From Plumapathes pennacea (taxonomy: Eukaryota; Cnidaria; Anthozoa; Antipatharia; Myriopathidae), in assembly GCA_964036295.1 (NCBI GenBank), contig OZ038471.1:255501-319500 (forward strand): a DNA stretch of 64,000 nucleotides, written 5' to 3'. Shown here in pieces: positions 41,680 through 53,600 of the stretch. The notes beneath the pieces are model-generated. The model was not told where the DNA came from, did no database searches, and was given only the letters and a program-made list of their open reading frames with translations. Positions within the stretch are counted from its first letter, which is position 1; the number at the start of each line of letters is the position of its first letter. Both the position numbers and the translations under genes were made by a program.

Positions 41680-44600
41680 TTAGTCATATTTGTAAAAACC
41701 TTCCCCAGTCTTCCTCCCCAGCTTCTTCTTGGCGACCAGGTCATTCAGCAGCTCGCTCGGCTTGAACAGCGGCTCATCCGGGTATTTTTCATGCCACCCT
41801 GCGCGGAAACAAAAAACTTTACTTTACACTACATACCAGGCCCAGTCCCCAACCGTTAGATGTTTCGCTGTGCCTGCACGTGACGTCAGAAGGCTTTTAA
41901 ACGGTTTGAAAACTCGCAGGTGCCTCAGTGGGTGCGCACACTATGACTAGCGGTGTTTGCAAGACAGACATATCACTTAACTGTGTTGACATCAACTTTC
42001 AATTCATGAATCTCGCGAGGATTAGTTCCAACTCACTCCTGTTCATCACAGCAAGGTTCGACCAACACGCGTACAAATACACGCAACACGCGCGACATAC
42101 TCCAGCGCATGCGCGTTTCGCACCAACTCACCGTCAATTATAAATTTGTTGGTGTCCAGGCCCACGTAGTCTGCCAGCTCAAACGGCCCCATGGGATGTC
42201 CTGAAGAGGAAAAAGAGTTTTGCGCAAAACACTTAATCTTCACTCAAATTCGGTTGCTTCAACATTTCCTCCTAGATGAATTATTGAACAGATTCCAGCA
42301 TCAGCGTTACGGCTGTCTCGCATGTGCTTGATGGTATCATTGAAAATTTCTGTTTTGCTCGGTACAATAAAAAAAGAATGCTGCTCCACGCGTATGAAGC
42401 GTTTGCATCAGAACTCTGCCATGTACACTGAAAATCTTGCCTCGAGGCTCCAATCTGCATTACAATGTTAGGATTTATTCTTAGATTTGCTTTCTAATTT
42501 TAGAAGAAATTTACTAATACTATTTCAGAATATTTCTAAGCAACTACAGCAGAAATATATACTCCTGCAAACTCTTGTTTTTATTTGTGGTAATAAAAGC
42601 CCTCGCCTCGAACTTTACAAAGCGTAAGTGTTGTTTTTTTCTTCTGATCCGACCCAGGGTTCATGAAAACGTGCATATGTCAGTTGTGACCGCATCGAGT
42701 TTACTCTTTTCTCGAACATATCTATTGTTCTGATAATCTCCACCCTTTTAAGGCAAGGATTGTGACTACAAGATCGAAGGATTTACGCATCAAACTCCCA
42801 GACTAAATATTTTGCTTGGCAATCAGTGTTCGCTCCAAATGGGTCGATTTATGCGTGAAGCAAGTAATCTGTTTCTTGCAAAAACAACTAAGCCTGTGTT
42901 ACGCGGAACAGCGGCGGCTGTTGTTGTTGTTGCTGTTGTTGTGTGGTCTACATTGCCCTTTGGATCTGTATAACGAGGAATCTTTATGGAAAGCAACTGC
43001 AGCAGTCGCTGGTTTATTTGTTGTTATTTGGTTCGTGGTGCAACACAACAAACTCATTAACCTACCAAGCCCTGTTTGAATAAGCGTCAGTGTGTAGATA
43101 AAAAGCCGTAAAAGTGGTTTAAGTGACAAACCAGTCAACATCCAAAACCACCAGCACTTGAATTATATTGAACTTTCCCAACTTGGGCTGCCGTCAAAAA
43201 GTTCTAACGTGTGGAGTGGTTGAACAATACAATATTTTAAATGCAAAATCCATATTGCCAAGGAGCTGTAACAGCTTATAACAGTGTAACACAAAAACGG
43301 TCCTGCTATTAAAATGTTGCCATTGTTTTCGGGATTAAAACGTTTTAATCCGGGAAAGTTTCATAAGATCAATTTTTTTTTTTTAATCTAATCGGATAAA
43401 ACTTTCAAAATGTGTTTCTGAACTTGAGTTCATGTCGATAAAGCATTCGCACCGCAAACGAATAAACATTACTGCAGAGCGCAAAATAACAAATATAATG
43501 CAGCTGGAAGTATGCTCAGCAAATATCACAAAGAACTATAGCTATCAACTACTAATTGATTAGCGTAACACCCGACGAGAACTCACTAGGAAAAAAATAT
43601 CAAAACACCGAATTGAACATATAAAGAACAAATCCATGCGTTGGGTGAACTGCAGTAGTATCTGTCGTGCGAATATGCACACATGTTTTATGTTTTACGA
43701 AAGCGGATCTGTTGTACATGCCGCACACATCGCACGGCTAAAAAACTCGTAACTCTTTTCTACACATCTGTTACTTCAGTCTTGGTGTTCCACAAATTCA
43801 CGAGATTGCCTACATCTTCATTCCTGGCCTTCAGCGTCATCAGATCTTCATCTTCGTCCGACTCGTACTGAATTCTCGCTTTGTGGTCAACTGATGCAGT
43901 GACGTCACTGGTTGGGTTGGTCGCTTCCTGTTGTTGCGCGCCTTGCGATTCTTCAGGGGCACTCGAGCGCGACTGCGGCTCTTGGCTCGCTTGAGAGTTA
44001 GATTCCTCTTTGCATTCCTTCGCGTCGGAATCCTTTACAGAATGCACTTCCACCTTTTCCTCTTCCTCTTCCTTGGGCCCCTTCTTTGCCACATTAAAAT
44101 TGACAGGTTTGTAACTGAACGGTCGCGGCTTGAACGCATTTAGATACGACGCGTTCACCTTTCTTTGTAAAAAGCTCGGTGCCCCCACGTTGTCGGCGTT
44201 TCTACTATCCGCGCCAACCGACCTCTTCCTTTCTGGAGCGGAGAAATCAATAAACGGTCTCGGCAAACTTCCCGCCGCAATCGAGTGTCGATAAAAATTC
44301 GGCGCAGTGCGCGACTTGCCTTCTCTTAACACCACTCCATCTGTCAACTTGACGCTCGCTTTCTGCTCTGATTTCGTCTCACCTTGACCGGCCGCATCCT
44401 TCTGCTCTCTATCGGCCTCCTTGATGTTCTTCTGTTCGACGTTAGAGCCCTCAAGCTCGGACAGTCTGCCTCGCAGAGTCTGCAGTTCCGACTTCAACTC
44501 CTTGTTTTCATCCTGGACGGACGACAGAGTTTTGTCTAATTCGGAAGACTTGGCCACAGCTTGGGAGAGCTCCCTTTTGAGTGCCGCATTCTCCTCCTCT

Positions 44601-47600
44601 CTCTCTTTTGCGGCAGCATTTACACGTATCACATCTCTCTCTTTCTCCTCCAACGCCCGCAGCAGTAGTTCTTGATTCTTCGAGAGCGTATCACAGAAAC
44701 TCTGCAGCTCGGTGTTCTTCGCCCTCAGTGAGATCATTTCCTCTTGAACCTCTGCGTTCTCCTTGTCAGCTACCGCACTAGCGACATCCAGTGCAGCATC
44801 TGCGTTTAGACCGTTGCTTATTCGCGTCTGTTGATACTCTCCGTTTGACATTTCAGTTCCCACTGTCTGATTGTCTTCTGCTAATCTGACGTCGTGTAAA
44901 CCCTGTTCGTTGCTGGTGTGTTCCGAGCCATCTGATTTCTCGATTCCCTGTCCGTTTAGTCCGTGTTCTTCACTAGACATGGCGACGTGTGAATGCTTAT
45001 GGAGTCGTTTCTTAAACGCTTGGAATTTGTGCTCGCTCTCCGTGACTAATGCTCTCCATTTAGTGTCGATGTTGTCATTTTCAATCATTAAAGCTTCATT
45101 GAGAAGCCGCTGGCCCTCAAGCTCATCCTTCAATTTGTCACACTCGATCTGCAAACTCTGAACTTTCTGGTCCACGGCTGGGTCGCGCTCTGAAGGTTTG
45201 GATAGACAAACTTCTTTAGCTAGCGTTGGTTTGTCTGAGCCGTGTTTTGTATGATAATTTATGTTTTGGAGAACCAGCTGGGTTTTGCACAAAGCATCTT
45301 TGTTCTTAACTGCGGCCATTGCAAAGAGCTATTGTGTCTTGTAGTGTAACTCGCTTTTCCTCCAATAGCAGCTCGATGTAAAGTTCAAGGTTGGCCCTGT
45401 TCCCACACCTTTGATTTATTCCCCGGCCTCGGAATCAGTTTTGTTTTTTTCTGAAATAGTAACTTCCAACGCAAACGAACAGCTGTTCTAAGTGTCCCAC
45501 GACCTCGCGAGACCCGCGCGCGGAAGGGTTTCACTATGCCGGCCCGCGTTCTCTCACGAGCCGTGTCGTGTCTTGATGTAATCTCTCCCGTTGTACTTTC
45601 GCACGTCCGACACCAGCTGTTTGTAAACTCGCAAGTTTTTCATAAGTTTCGCCTCAAGCGTTTTGTCTGTCGCTCTTTACAACATCCTGTTGTAGTCTTC
45701 AGAGTTAGCAGTTAAAAATTTACAGGTCCGTACGATGCACCCTACCCTACGTATCCCAAACCACTTCGACTTTAGTTCTTGCTTGTGGTACTTTTCAATG
45801 CCGCGTTAAAGCACAAGTTATCTGTTTCTTGTCAGAGGAGAACGGGTCCTGCAGGAAAGCTTGACACATCTGCTCAAGTATCGCAAATGTTGCAGGCAGA
45901 ATAAACCGCTCAAGGGTTCACTCCGCGTCTTGCTGCTTCCATTTTTGTTTGGTAAAATTTATTCAATATCTCAGAGCAGGTGACAAAGCGAAATTGTTCG
46001 GTTTCCTTGCCGACTGAGACTGGATTGTTTTAGCCAAGAAATTAGTGATTAGTCCGTTCCTACTTGTGTAGTCTAAGCCTCTGTTTCCCGGCCAACAATA
46101 AAGGGCTCGCAACCAGCCATATTTTCCGCAGATAACAAGAATTAACATCAGGGAACCCATGAAAAATGTTAATTGCATGTGACAGACTAGTTTACATTCG
46201 CTTAGCACTTTCGTGTGAATTTTTGTTGCTTTAAAGTAAGCTTTGAATATTTTTTGTTCCTTGCTGTTTAGAAGGAGTGATAATTTAGCGCGCTAATGTA
46301 TAATTTGTAATTAATAAAAAGCCAGTGAAGTAATGAAATGGGATCAGTAAAAAATACTGTATTTTCTCGCACGATTTATGCATTAGTCCACATTACCAGA
46401 TCAAGTAATTTTACATAATCCTCTTCAATGACAATAACTCTCATTTCTTCAAAACCAAAACATACCCGGTTTGTTGTTTTGAAAATTGTTATAATTTATA
46501 CGTCTCGACCACAGGAAACCCCACGGGAGTGGGGACAGGATTGCAAATTAGCACATTGGGGAGTGGGGCGAGGTGCGGTTGGCTTGCCTGCTTCAACTCA
46601 TTGCTTTTTGAGCAATACCGTTTTGGTTACTCGATTACGCATACAAAATGTTATGAAGTCAGCAAGTATGGCCTGGTTTACCTGCATATTCAGGGTGAGG
46701 GAGTTAAGGGACTAAAGTAGGAGGGGGGGGGGGGGGGGGAGAAATGTTAGTTCTTGTCTACCACACACCAAGCAAGGTTGCCATGCACCCCTTGAGTACA
46801 CCTTATCTACAGGTATTTTATGAATTTGTCAGAAGCTTTTACCTGCACCAAGTTTCATGGCTGTGTCAATGTCTTTTGCAGAGGCTTCCCCTGAAACATT
46901 GACAAACAATAATTAGCACATGTTTAAAAGCCTTTCTGTATGACTATTAAGTTTCATGTCAGTTGCAGTACAGTAACTTCACATTGTGTTTTGACCAGCA
47001 AGATACTCCATTTATCCATTTGTGGTATAAGCACTTCTGTCTATTTGTGTGGCTGTGCGACTGTCCATTAGTTTGTCATTTTGTTTTCATCATTACTAAC
47101 TTCTCTCTCTGCCTCTCCTTCCCTCCCTCCCCTGCCTGCCTCTCTCTCCCTTCCCCTCCCTTGCCTTCCATCCCTTCCTCCCTCCCCTGCCTGTCTCTCT
47201 TCCTCTCCCACATCTCTCTTCTTCCCTCCCTCCCCTGTCTGTCTTGTCTTGCCTGCCTCTCTCCCTACCTCCCGTCCCTTCCTTCCCTCCCGCCCCTGCC
47301 TGCCTCTCCCTCTCCCGTGCCTCTCTTCTTCCCTCCCTCCCCTGCCTGCTTGTCTTGCCTGCCTCTTTCTCCCTCCCTCCCCCATTCCTTTCTTCCCTCC
47401 CTCCCCTGCCTGCCTTGTCTTGCCTCCCTTCCCTTCCTCCCTCCCTCTCTCTTCCTACCTCTCTCCCCAGCCCATTTGTGGGATTTCACAATTCCAGGAT
47501 AATTTTTTAAATGTCACAGCTCACCTCTTTCCAGCATCCTGACAGCTTCCATTAGATATGGCACCAGCAGGCGGTTTACAACAAAACCAGGGGTATCCTG

Positions 47601-47947
47601 TGGGTAGACATGAAGCAACAAAGACTTTAAAATCACTTATACTCCTCCGTTCACCCTCAATAAGCAGCTAGAGGCAGTTACACGAGTTAAACCAACCTTA
47701 CAGGAAACTGGCACTTTGCCCATGTCTTTACCAAACTGAAAAAGTGTATCAAAGGTTTTGTCTGATGTTTCAGGAAGGCGGATGACCTGTATTTAATGAA
47801 ACAACAAACAAAGACAAAAACAAAGTAATGAGGATCAGTAACAGTTATCATCTATTTCTTTGGTGCCACAGAATACTTGGCCAACATTATTCAAAGTCCA
47901 TTGACTGGATTTGAGTGAGCAGAACTGTAAAGAGTAAAGATAGCACA

Positions 47948-47988
<41 letters not shown>

Positions 47989-49316
47989 GTTATAACAGTG
48001 AAGGATGTGAACCTACTTCAACAAGTTTCATGACTGGAACAGGATTAAAGAAGTGAAGCCCTCCAAACCGATCCTGCCTTGATGTGACTTCAGCAATTTC
48101 TCCAATTGGTAATGATGATGTATTGGAAGCAAAGAGAGTCTTCCTGATAAAAAACAAAACAAAACAATAACAACAACAACAACAAAACAAAAACAAAACA
48201 AAACAAATGCTAAGTATAATTCAAACAGTTCCTTTATTGTTGTTATACTGACTGTTGCTTTGTGGCCCTTCTGGTCTGTGTTATAGACAATAGTCTGGCC
48301 TGATTACATGACATTGTATTAACACTAATCTAAACTAACAAATAATGGTCTTCAGTCTCATTATAAGCTTAGCAGGGTTTAACAGCAAGGTGATAATCCG
48401 ATAAATCACTTTTGATTGTACTCACTCAGGTGCTGCTTTGTCCAAAGTTGCAAACAGTTCATGTTTGATTTTCAGGTTTTCTATGATGGCCTCAACCACA
48501 AGATCAGCGTCAGACACGGACTTGCCCAGGTCAACAGTTGTGGTGATTCGAGACAAGGTGTCAGACACATATTGCTGCCCACCCTATTTAGTACAGGAAT
48601 CAAACACTGCACTTTGAACTTTGGACTTTTGTCTTTGAACTCTGAAAAGGTGTTTTCTACATATTACTGCATAACAGTTCAGAGCCTGGGGCGGGGAGGG
48701 GGGTGGGGGGTGGTGGTTCCCAAGGCATGATGGGCTTTATGTGAGCTAGGGATCAAAGTCTGACTTCATACGATGCACATTTCTTACCTCCGGGTCCTCC
48801 TTGAATTTCTTCTTTACAACTCGTTCCAAACTCTTTTTCATATTTGATATTGATTTATCAAGGAGCTCATCAGTTTGGTCCACTAAAGTGACCTGGTGGT
48901 TGGTTTCTGCAGCAACCTGTGAATGTTTCAGTGAATAAAATAATGCTGAAAGGATCAAATGTGTAGCTACCCATTTCCAATCCATCTCCTTGGGGTACAT
49001 TTTAGACCTTTGACACTACTTCAATATTATGATATCCCAACCCCTCCCTAGCTACCTGAGGCTCAAAAAAGCATGACCCACCCTCTTTTAAACACGTAAC
49101 GTAAATTTACACAGTACACATATTTGTACCAACCTGGGCAATGCCGGCTCCCATCAGACCACAGCCAATAACTGTCACATTTTTCAGCGCATTGTGGTTT
49201 GAAGATGTGCTGAAGAACGCAGACATCGCGGGCAACGTCCTGCAGAGTGGCTGGCTCCTGGCAAGCCGTGCAACTGGGATTTTTGCAGCCCGCAAGAAAA
49301 TACTGCAAGCCGCCAT
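41680..49316 (-). CDS. HADH: Mitochondrial short/medium-chain 3-hydroxyacyl-CoA dehydrogenase
   Basis: Catalyses the third step of beta-oxidation, NAD-dependent oxidation of L-3-hydroxyacyl-CoA in the mitochondrial matrix. Nine exons join in frame to 331 residues: 49134-49316, 48788-48916, 48426-48583, 48017-48143, 47697-47786, 47525-47597, 46843-46890, 42132-42200, 41680-41798. The first 40 residues are Arg/Ala/Ser-rich without acidic residues, a good mitochondrial presequence. The Rossmann motif GCGLMGAG (51-58) follows; the catalytic pair is H187 ([15 protein letters not shown]) and E199, and the C-terminal dimerisation domain holds [15 protein letters not shown] and [16 protein letters not shown]. 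The end GEGFYKYD matches the family. The intron between the last two exon groups is 4.6 kb and contains a second gene (43760-45319). HADH is head-to-head with the F-box paralogue at 49868. Confidence 0.97.
43760..45319 (-). CDS. Intronless coiled-coil protein nested in the HADH intron
   Basis: A 519-residue open frame starting [19 protein letters not shown] and lying wholly within the 4.6-kb HADH intron, on the same strand. Residues about 50-105 and 185-300 are heptad-rich coiled coil (for example [20 protein letters not shown] and [17 protein letters not shown]). The second half is disordered, with [28 protein letters not shown], a KEEEEEK stretch and an acidic C-terminal part ([20 protein letters not shown]). 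There is no signal peptide or membrane segment. I do not recognise the family; coiled-coil similarity alone is not informative. The lack of introns, next to intron-rich neighbours, suggests retroposition or a lineage-specific single-exon gene. It needs its own promoter or would be removed with the HADH intron. Confidence 0.8.
   Translation of the reverse strand: MAAVKNKDALCKTQLVLQNINYHTKHGSDKPTLAKEVCLSKPSERDPAVDQKVQSLQIECDKLKDELEGQRLLNEALMIENDNIDTKWRALVTESEHKFQAFKKRLHKHSHVAMSSEEHGLNGQGIEKSDGSEHTSNEQGLHDVRLAEDNQTVGTEMSNGEYQQTRISNGLNADAALDVASAVADKENAEVQEEMISLRAKNTELQSFCDTLSKNQELLLRALEEKERDVIRVNAAAKEREEENAALKRELSQAVAKSSELDKTLSSVQDENKELKSELQTLRGRLSELEGSNVEQKNIKEADREQKDAAGQGETKSEQKASVKLTDGVVLREGKSRTAPNFYRHSIAAGSLPRPFIDFSAPERKRSVGADSRNADNVGAPSFLQRKVNASYLNAFKPRPFSYKPVNFNVAKKGPKEEEEEKVEVHSVKDSDAKECKEESNSQASQEPQSRSSAPEESQGAQQQEATNPTSDVTASVDHKARIQYESDEDEDLMTLKARNEDVGNLVNLWNTKTEVTDV
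47101..47470. repeat. Pyrimidine-rich minisatellite-like tract
   Basis: About 370 bp of almost pure C/T (with G in CTGCCTG phrases) built from degenerate units containing CTTCCCTCCCTCCCCTGCCTG, spaced about 50-63 bp apart. It lies in the HADH intron between exons 46843-46890 and 47525-47597. Long Ser/Pro/Leu and Gly/Arg/Glu open frames across it are compositional artefacts. Confidence 0.85.
47950..47989. repeat. (CAA)n microsatellite
   Basis: About 13 CAA/AAC units in a HADH intron; a shorter imperfect CAA/AAAAC run follows at 48152-48206. Confidence 0.9.
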
Positions 49317-49384
49317 GATGACTCAACAGAGACGAAAGGACGCGGGGGACTGGGAAAAATCCATGGAAGGTCTGGGATTTTTAC

Positions 49385-49732
49385 CGGGGGGGTACTCAAT
49401 AGGAATTTGGGTAGGGGTGTTCCGCCGACTCTATAAAACCCTGACCCTATTCAAGACACAAAAATGGAAATTTTGCTACCCTGTCTAAGACAAAGTGCTC
49501 TAATTGGATACCCTGTTCAAGACTGGACGCGCGAAAAAATAGCGAGTGCAAAAAAATGTGGTTGAGGGGGGAGGGGAAGAGGAGAGGATCTTGAGAAAAT
49601 AACCCTGTTTAAGACACGAAAATGTAAAATTTGATACCCTGTTTAAGACAGAAGACCCTGAAAATGATACCCTATCGGGCGGAACATACCTATATAGGAA
49701 ATATATGGGAGTACCCCCTCCCCCCCTCCCCC
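49385..49732. mobile_element. Foldback element with G/C-run ends in the HADH / F-box intergenic space
   Basis: It begins GGGGGGGTACTCAATAGGAA and ends GGGAGTACCCCCTCCCCCC, with inner inverted landmarks GTTCCGCC near 49420 and GGCGGAAC near 49680. The interior consists of degenerate repeats of the form CCTGTTTAAGACAnnAAAATG (AAGACA recurs at about 49453, 49487, 49521, 49612 and 49648). It resembles the inner element at 39063-39510. It occupies most of the 551 bp between the HADH and F-box start codons. Confidence 0.75.
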
Positions 49733-49867
49733 GGGTATTTTTAGCGGCGCGCGGAAACTGGATACCAAAACGGAAGTCATTTTGCAGATCGAAACTAAAT
49801 TTGTTCGGTGAAGAAACCAAGAAAAAGAAAGTAAAAAAAAAGCCTGATCTGAGTCTCGCTTCGCATC

Positions 49868-50374
49868 ATGATGACCATTGTTGAGATGCCCGAACTGGTG
49901 TTGTCGTACATCGCTAGTTTCCTGAGTCCTGAAGACACCGTTCGGTTGGCCCAGACCTGCACCCGTTTGCATTCGGTTCTCCCTCGTTTCCTGTGCATCA
50001 GAGGAAAGGACTTCAGAATCCATGGTCCGAGGGGTGGGCACTGGGAACCGGAGAAATACTTCGACGGTCCATTGTTGAGAAAGCGAGTTAAGAAACTGTC
50101 GATGTCAGTTGGATGGGAAGATCAACGTTTTGGTAACAGAAAGGGAGAACTTTTCATGCAGCTGATGAGAGGCACAAAGATGATCGCTGAAAAGCGGGCG
50201 ATATTTGGAATAGCCCAGCACCACTGGGTAACAGCTCAGGCCGTTCTAACTGATGACGCTGTGGTTACAAAGGCGGAGCCTGGGGATTTCTTCAGGTTCA
50301 TGAGAAATGCCGGAGGAGGGGGTGGTCATTCCCTTACTGTAAAGAATTTCAGAGTCGTGATTGAACTTATCTGA
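49868..50374 (+). CDS. F-box-like protein with glycine-loop C-terminal domain (copy B)
   Basis: A single-exon gene of 168 residues, paralogue of the gene at 28930-29490. The F-box-like N-terminus reads MPELVLSYIASFLSPEDTVR then LAQTCTRLHSVLPRFL. The C-terminal domain keeps KYFDGPLLRKRVKKLSMSV, WEDQRFGNRKGELFMQLMRG, KAEPGDFFRFMRNAGGGGG and SLTVKNFRVVIEL. By eye the two copies share about half of their residues, more in the C-terminal domain. Two ATGs in tandem (49868, 49871) are possible starts. It is head-to-head with HADH and convergent with NAF1 (280 bp between stops). A role as a substrate adaptor for a ubiquitin ligase is inferred from the F-box alone. Confidence 0.8.
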   Translation: MMTIVEMPELVLSYIASFLSPEDTVRLAQTCTRLHSVLPRFLCIRGKDFRIHGPRGGHWEPEKYFDGPLLRKRVKKLSMSVGWEDQRFGNRKGELFMQLMRGTKMIAEKRAIFGIAQHHWVTAQAVLTDDAVVTKAEPGDFFRFMRNAGGGGGHSLTVKNFRVVIELI

Positions 50375-50573
50375 ACATTCTTCTGGCATTTAGCAAGCAA
50401 GGAAGGCTTACCTGCTTCCTTACAGCCATAAAACGAGGTCATGTGATTGTGACCAACTTTAAAGTATAGTTCAAGTATTACCTCCCAAGAAGCAGCAACC
50501 AAACACAAGTTTGTAGAGTGCAAAGTACAAATGAAAGAGTTAACACAGTACCTCAACACTATAGCTTTGTATC

Positions 50574-50583
50574 TTTATTTATT
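50574..50583 (-). terminator. Poly(A) signals for NAF1
   Basis: Two overlapping AATAAA hexamers on the minus strand (TTTATTTATT on the plus strand), about 75 bp past the NAF1 stop codon and about 200 bp past the convergent F-box stop, so the two 3' UTRs are close or overlap. Confidence 0.6.
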
Positions 50584-50654
50584 TAACTACAAAAGCTTTA
50601 AAAGAAATCATGATCAGAACATGCAGCCAGGTCTTGTTGATTTATATTGATGAT

Positions 50655-53600
50655 CTAAGAAGATCCTGAGGTGGGGGGCCCATGAGGTGGTGGGGTGATA
50701 TGGCCACTATAAAATGGTCCATGTTGATAAGGTGCCACTCCTGAGGGTTCATGTTGATAAGGTACCATCATAGGGGGGCCATGTCTTGGGAGACCATATC
50801 CTGGGGGACCATTCTCGGCGGGTCCCTGAATCGATGTGATGTGTCCAAACCCTACGCTGCTAAAAGGAGGTCTATTCATGTACATTGGATTACCCATGAA
50901 TGGTCCTGCATATTCTACAGAGTGCCCAGGTCGTGGAGGTGCAATTGGGGAACACAACAAAGGCCCTTGTGATGGCCTTATAAAACCTGCTGAGGGAGGG
51001 CCCCTGGGGGGGCCCCTGGGGTAGCCAGGTAATGCTGTTGTATCAAAGGGTGGCCTTTGTCTTATGAAAGAAGGTACATGCGGCCCTGCAGCAGGTCCTC
51101 TGAGCACATCAGGTGACTGATTACTGCCTTGTGAGTGAAGCATAGCAGATGATTCTGGCGGGGGAGGTGTTTGTTGCTGGTTTCTCCAGGACCACCTACC
51201 AACTGAACAAATAGAAACACTACAAGATTACCATGACAACTAGACATCAAAACAAGATTATCAACAGCAAAACCCTAACCCTAACCCAGCTTGTTGTGAT
51301 GCAAACCAACACTTCCTTGACATTTGGCACTACTTGCAGGACTTCAAACTTAATAAGCTAAAACTAGGTGTAATTCTAAAAATAAGCAAGCATGCACAAC
51401 AGCATCCTGGACCAGAACATGTGACTGTAACATGACAGTGCAGCTGCATGGCCACATGTACCTTTGTGCTGTTTTTGTTTTGTTGTGGCACCAGTTTCCT
51501 CTGCTTCTTTGGTTCTCTTTGCTTTTCTGAAAACAAAAAAGGTGGCCATGAGCAACAAGCGTATGCTTGTTTTGCTGACTTACATGTTTTTCTCATTTTG
51601 CTTATTTTACTTTATTTACTTGCTTGCTGCTTTCCAGTTATTTGTAACATGAGAATCTCCCTCACCTTTCTTGCTTCTTTTTTGCTTTCACTTGTGCTTC
51701 TTCTTCGTCATCTGAGAATTCAATAAACTGTAGGAACAAAGAACATATAACACTACATGTGACCCTGATATTACAGCTACATGGGATTGTATGACAACCA
51801 AAATGGCAAAGAATCAGACATTAGGAAACTTTAATCCTTTCAGCCTTAGTGGTCATCTTCAATTTCTCCGCCTCATATTTAGATATATCATACATCATAG
51901 AGTTGGAGAATTTGGCATTATTTTGATAGCTTGCTTGGATGAAAGTGGATGTAGCTAAGAAATATTGTCATTACATCACTCATACATTATTTTGACTTCT
52001 TTATGGTCCAAGTAATTTGTCTAGAAGGCTATTGAGGGTTTTCTTACACATATTATAACAAGGAAAAATTATTTTGCACCCATACCCCCCTGAATACTCC
52101 ATGTGCACTACTTACCTCAGGGGGTGGCTCCTGGTCATGCTTCCATGATGCATCTGAGCCTTTGATTCTGACATAAACATCAAGAAAATGTGACATTCAG
52201 TGAACTGAACATAACAACAAATAAAAGTGACTAGAAACTTACTTTCTGAGCTGAGCTGTGAACACAAAGATAGAGTAGTCGGTGACATCTGGAGCAAAGC
52301 ACACTTTCATCCCCTTGCAGATATTCTTGTTGCCCAAAGACCTCTCAGAGTTAAACCTGATTGAATAGTAAGGACGTTGTACTGGTCCAAATATCTCAAA
52401 GACCTGAAAACCAACAAAAAATAAAAACTCACTGAACTACCAACCGTGCTCTAAATATGGTTTCTGCACATTTGTTCATTTACTGTCTTGTAGGTCTCCT
52501 TAGTTGACATAGAAGCTGTAAGTGCAACAAAATAATGCCAACTAAGATTTCTTCTATCCCTGCTAGTGTTCCCCCTCCCTCCACCTCCTCAAAGAAGCCA
52601 CCTGATTAATCTGAGGCTGTGGACATATTTTGAATCTGGTGACTTACCATTCCAAGGTATTCCCTGCTTTCAAGAAACAAATAACTACCACTATCCAATG
52701 CTGGGGTGTGAGGAAGAGCATGGATGACCACTAGAGGATTAAATCAAAATTAACTTAAAATAACTTTCATGTTCACCAAAAAATGATCATGATCTGTAGA
52801 AACATGGAAGCAACAAGCAAAGGGCAAAAGAATGATATGTTAACTTCTCTTTCCCTTCTTCTAAACCTTCCAGATGAATGGGTATGAGGGATGCATTAAA
52901 AATATGTGATTACTGCTAGTCAAGAACATCTGATTATGCAGAAAAAATGACAATGTACAGCACAAAGACTTGGAAGTGGAAGGAAATGAAAAAAGAAAAA
53001 CCCTTTTCATCTGAGTTCATCGTAGCCAACTTGGAGGGCAGAACAACAGAAATGTTTTCTGCTGCAAACTAAGATCTTTTCTCATGCAAAAATAACCTTC
53101 CCATGACAGGAAAGGGGTCTGCATAAAATGAAACTAGAAAACTAACCCAACACTTCAACAATGCTGTTCACTTCTCCTATTGGTATCAACTGGACATCCT
53201 CATCTACTTCAATTTCTAGTTCAGGTTCCTCTGGAAGATCCTGCAACACAAATTTACATTAGCACAGTACATTAGGGCTCAATATGCTTAGAAGACAATA
53301 TCAGGGCTTACATAAAGTTACTAATATTTGAAAAAATACTCAAAGGTCACAGAAAAATACCCCAAGGCTTTCACAGAAAAATACCTTGAGAGATAGTTCA
53401 TCTTTTGTTTTAGGTGGAGTGCCGACAGCTTTGTCTTCTTCAAGATCGTCTAACTCTGCAACTCTTTCCCTAATAACCAACTCGTCCCTGAAGGAAGCAA
53501 CAGATCACTATCACTCACGTTATCACAGCACAATCAGCTGGTATACAGTATTCAAATATTTGTATGGTTGTTCTGTATTTCTCTGTATTGTAACTTGCAT

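Noticed and set aside
43332..43351. 20-bp perfect palindrome GGATTAAAACGTTTTAATCC
   Set aside because: Isolated and AT-rich, in the HADH intron; palindromes of this length occur by chance in 64 kb at low rate and nothing around it suggests a function.
46963..47542. Long Ser/Pro/Leu-rich frames on + and Gly/Arg/Glu frames on -
   Set aside because: Compositional artefacts of the pyrimidine tract in the HADH intron.
51268..51287. Telomere-like (CCCTAA)n
   Set aside because: Only about 2.5 units in a NAF1 intron; too short to indicate an interstitial telomere.
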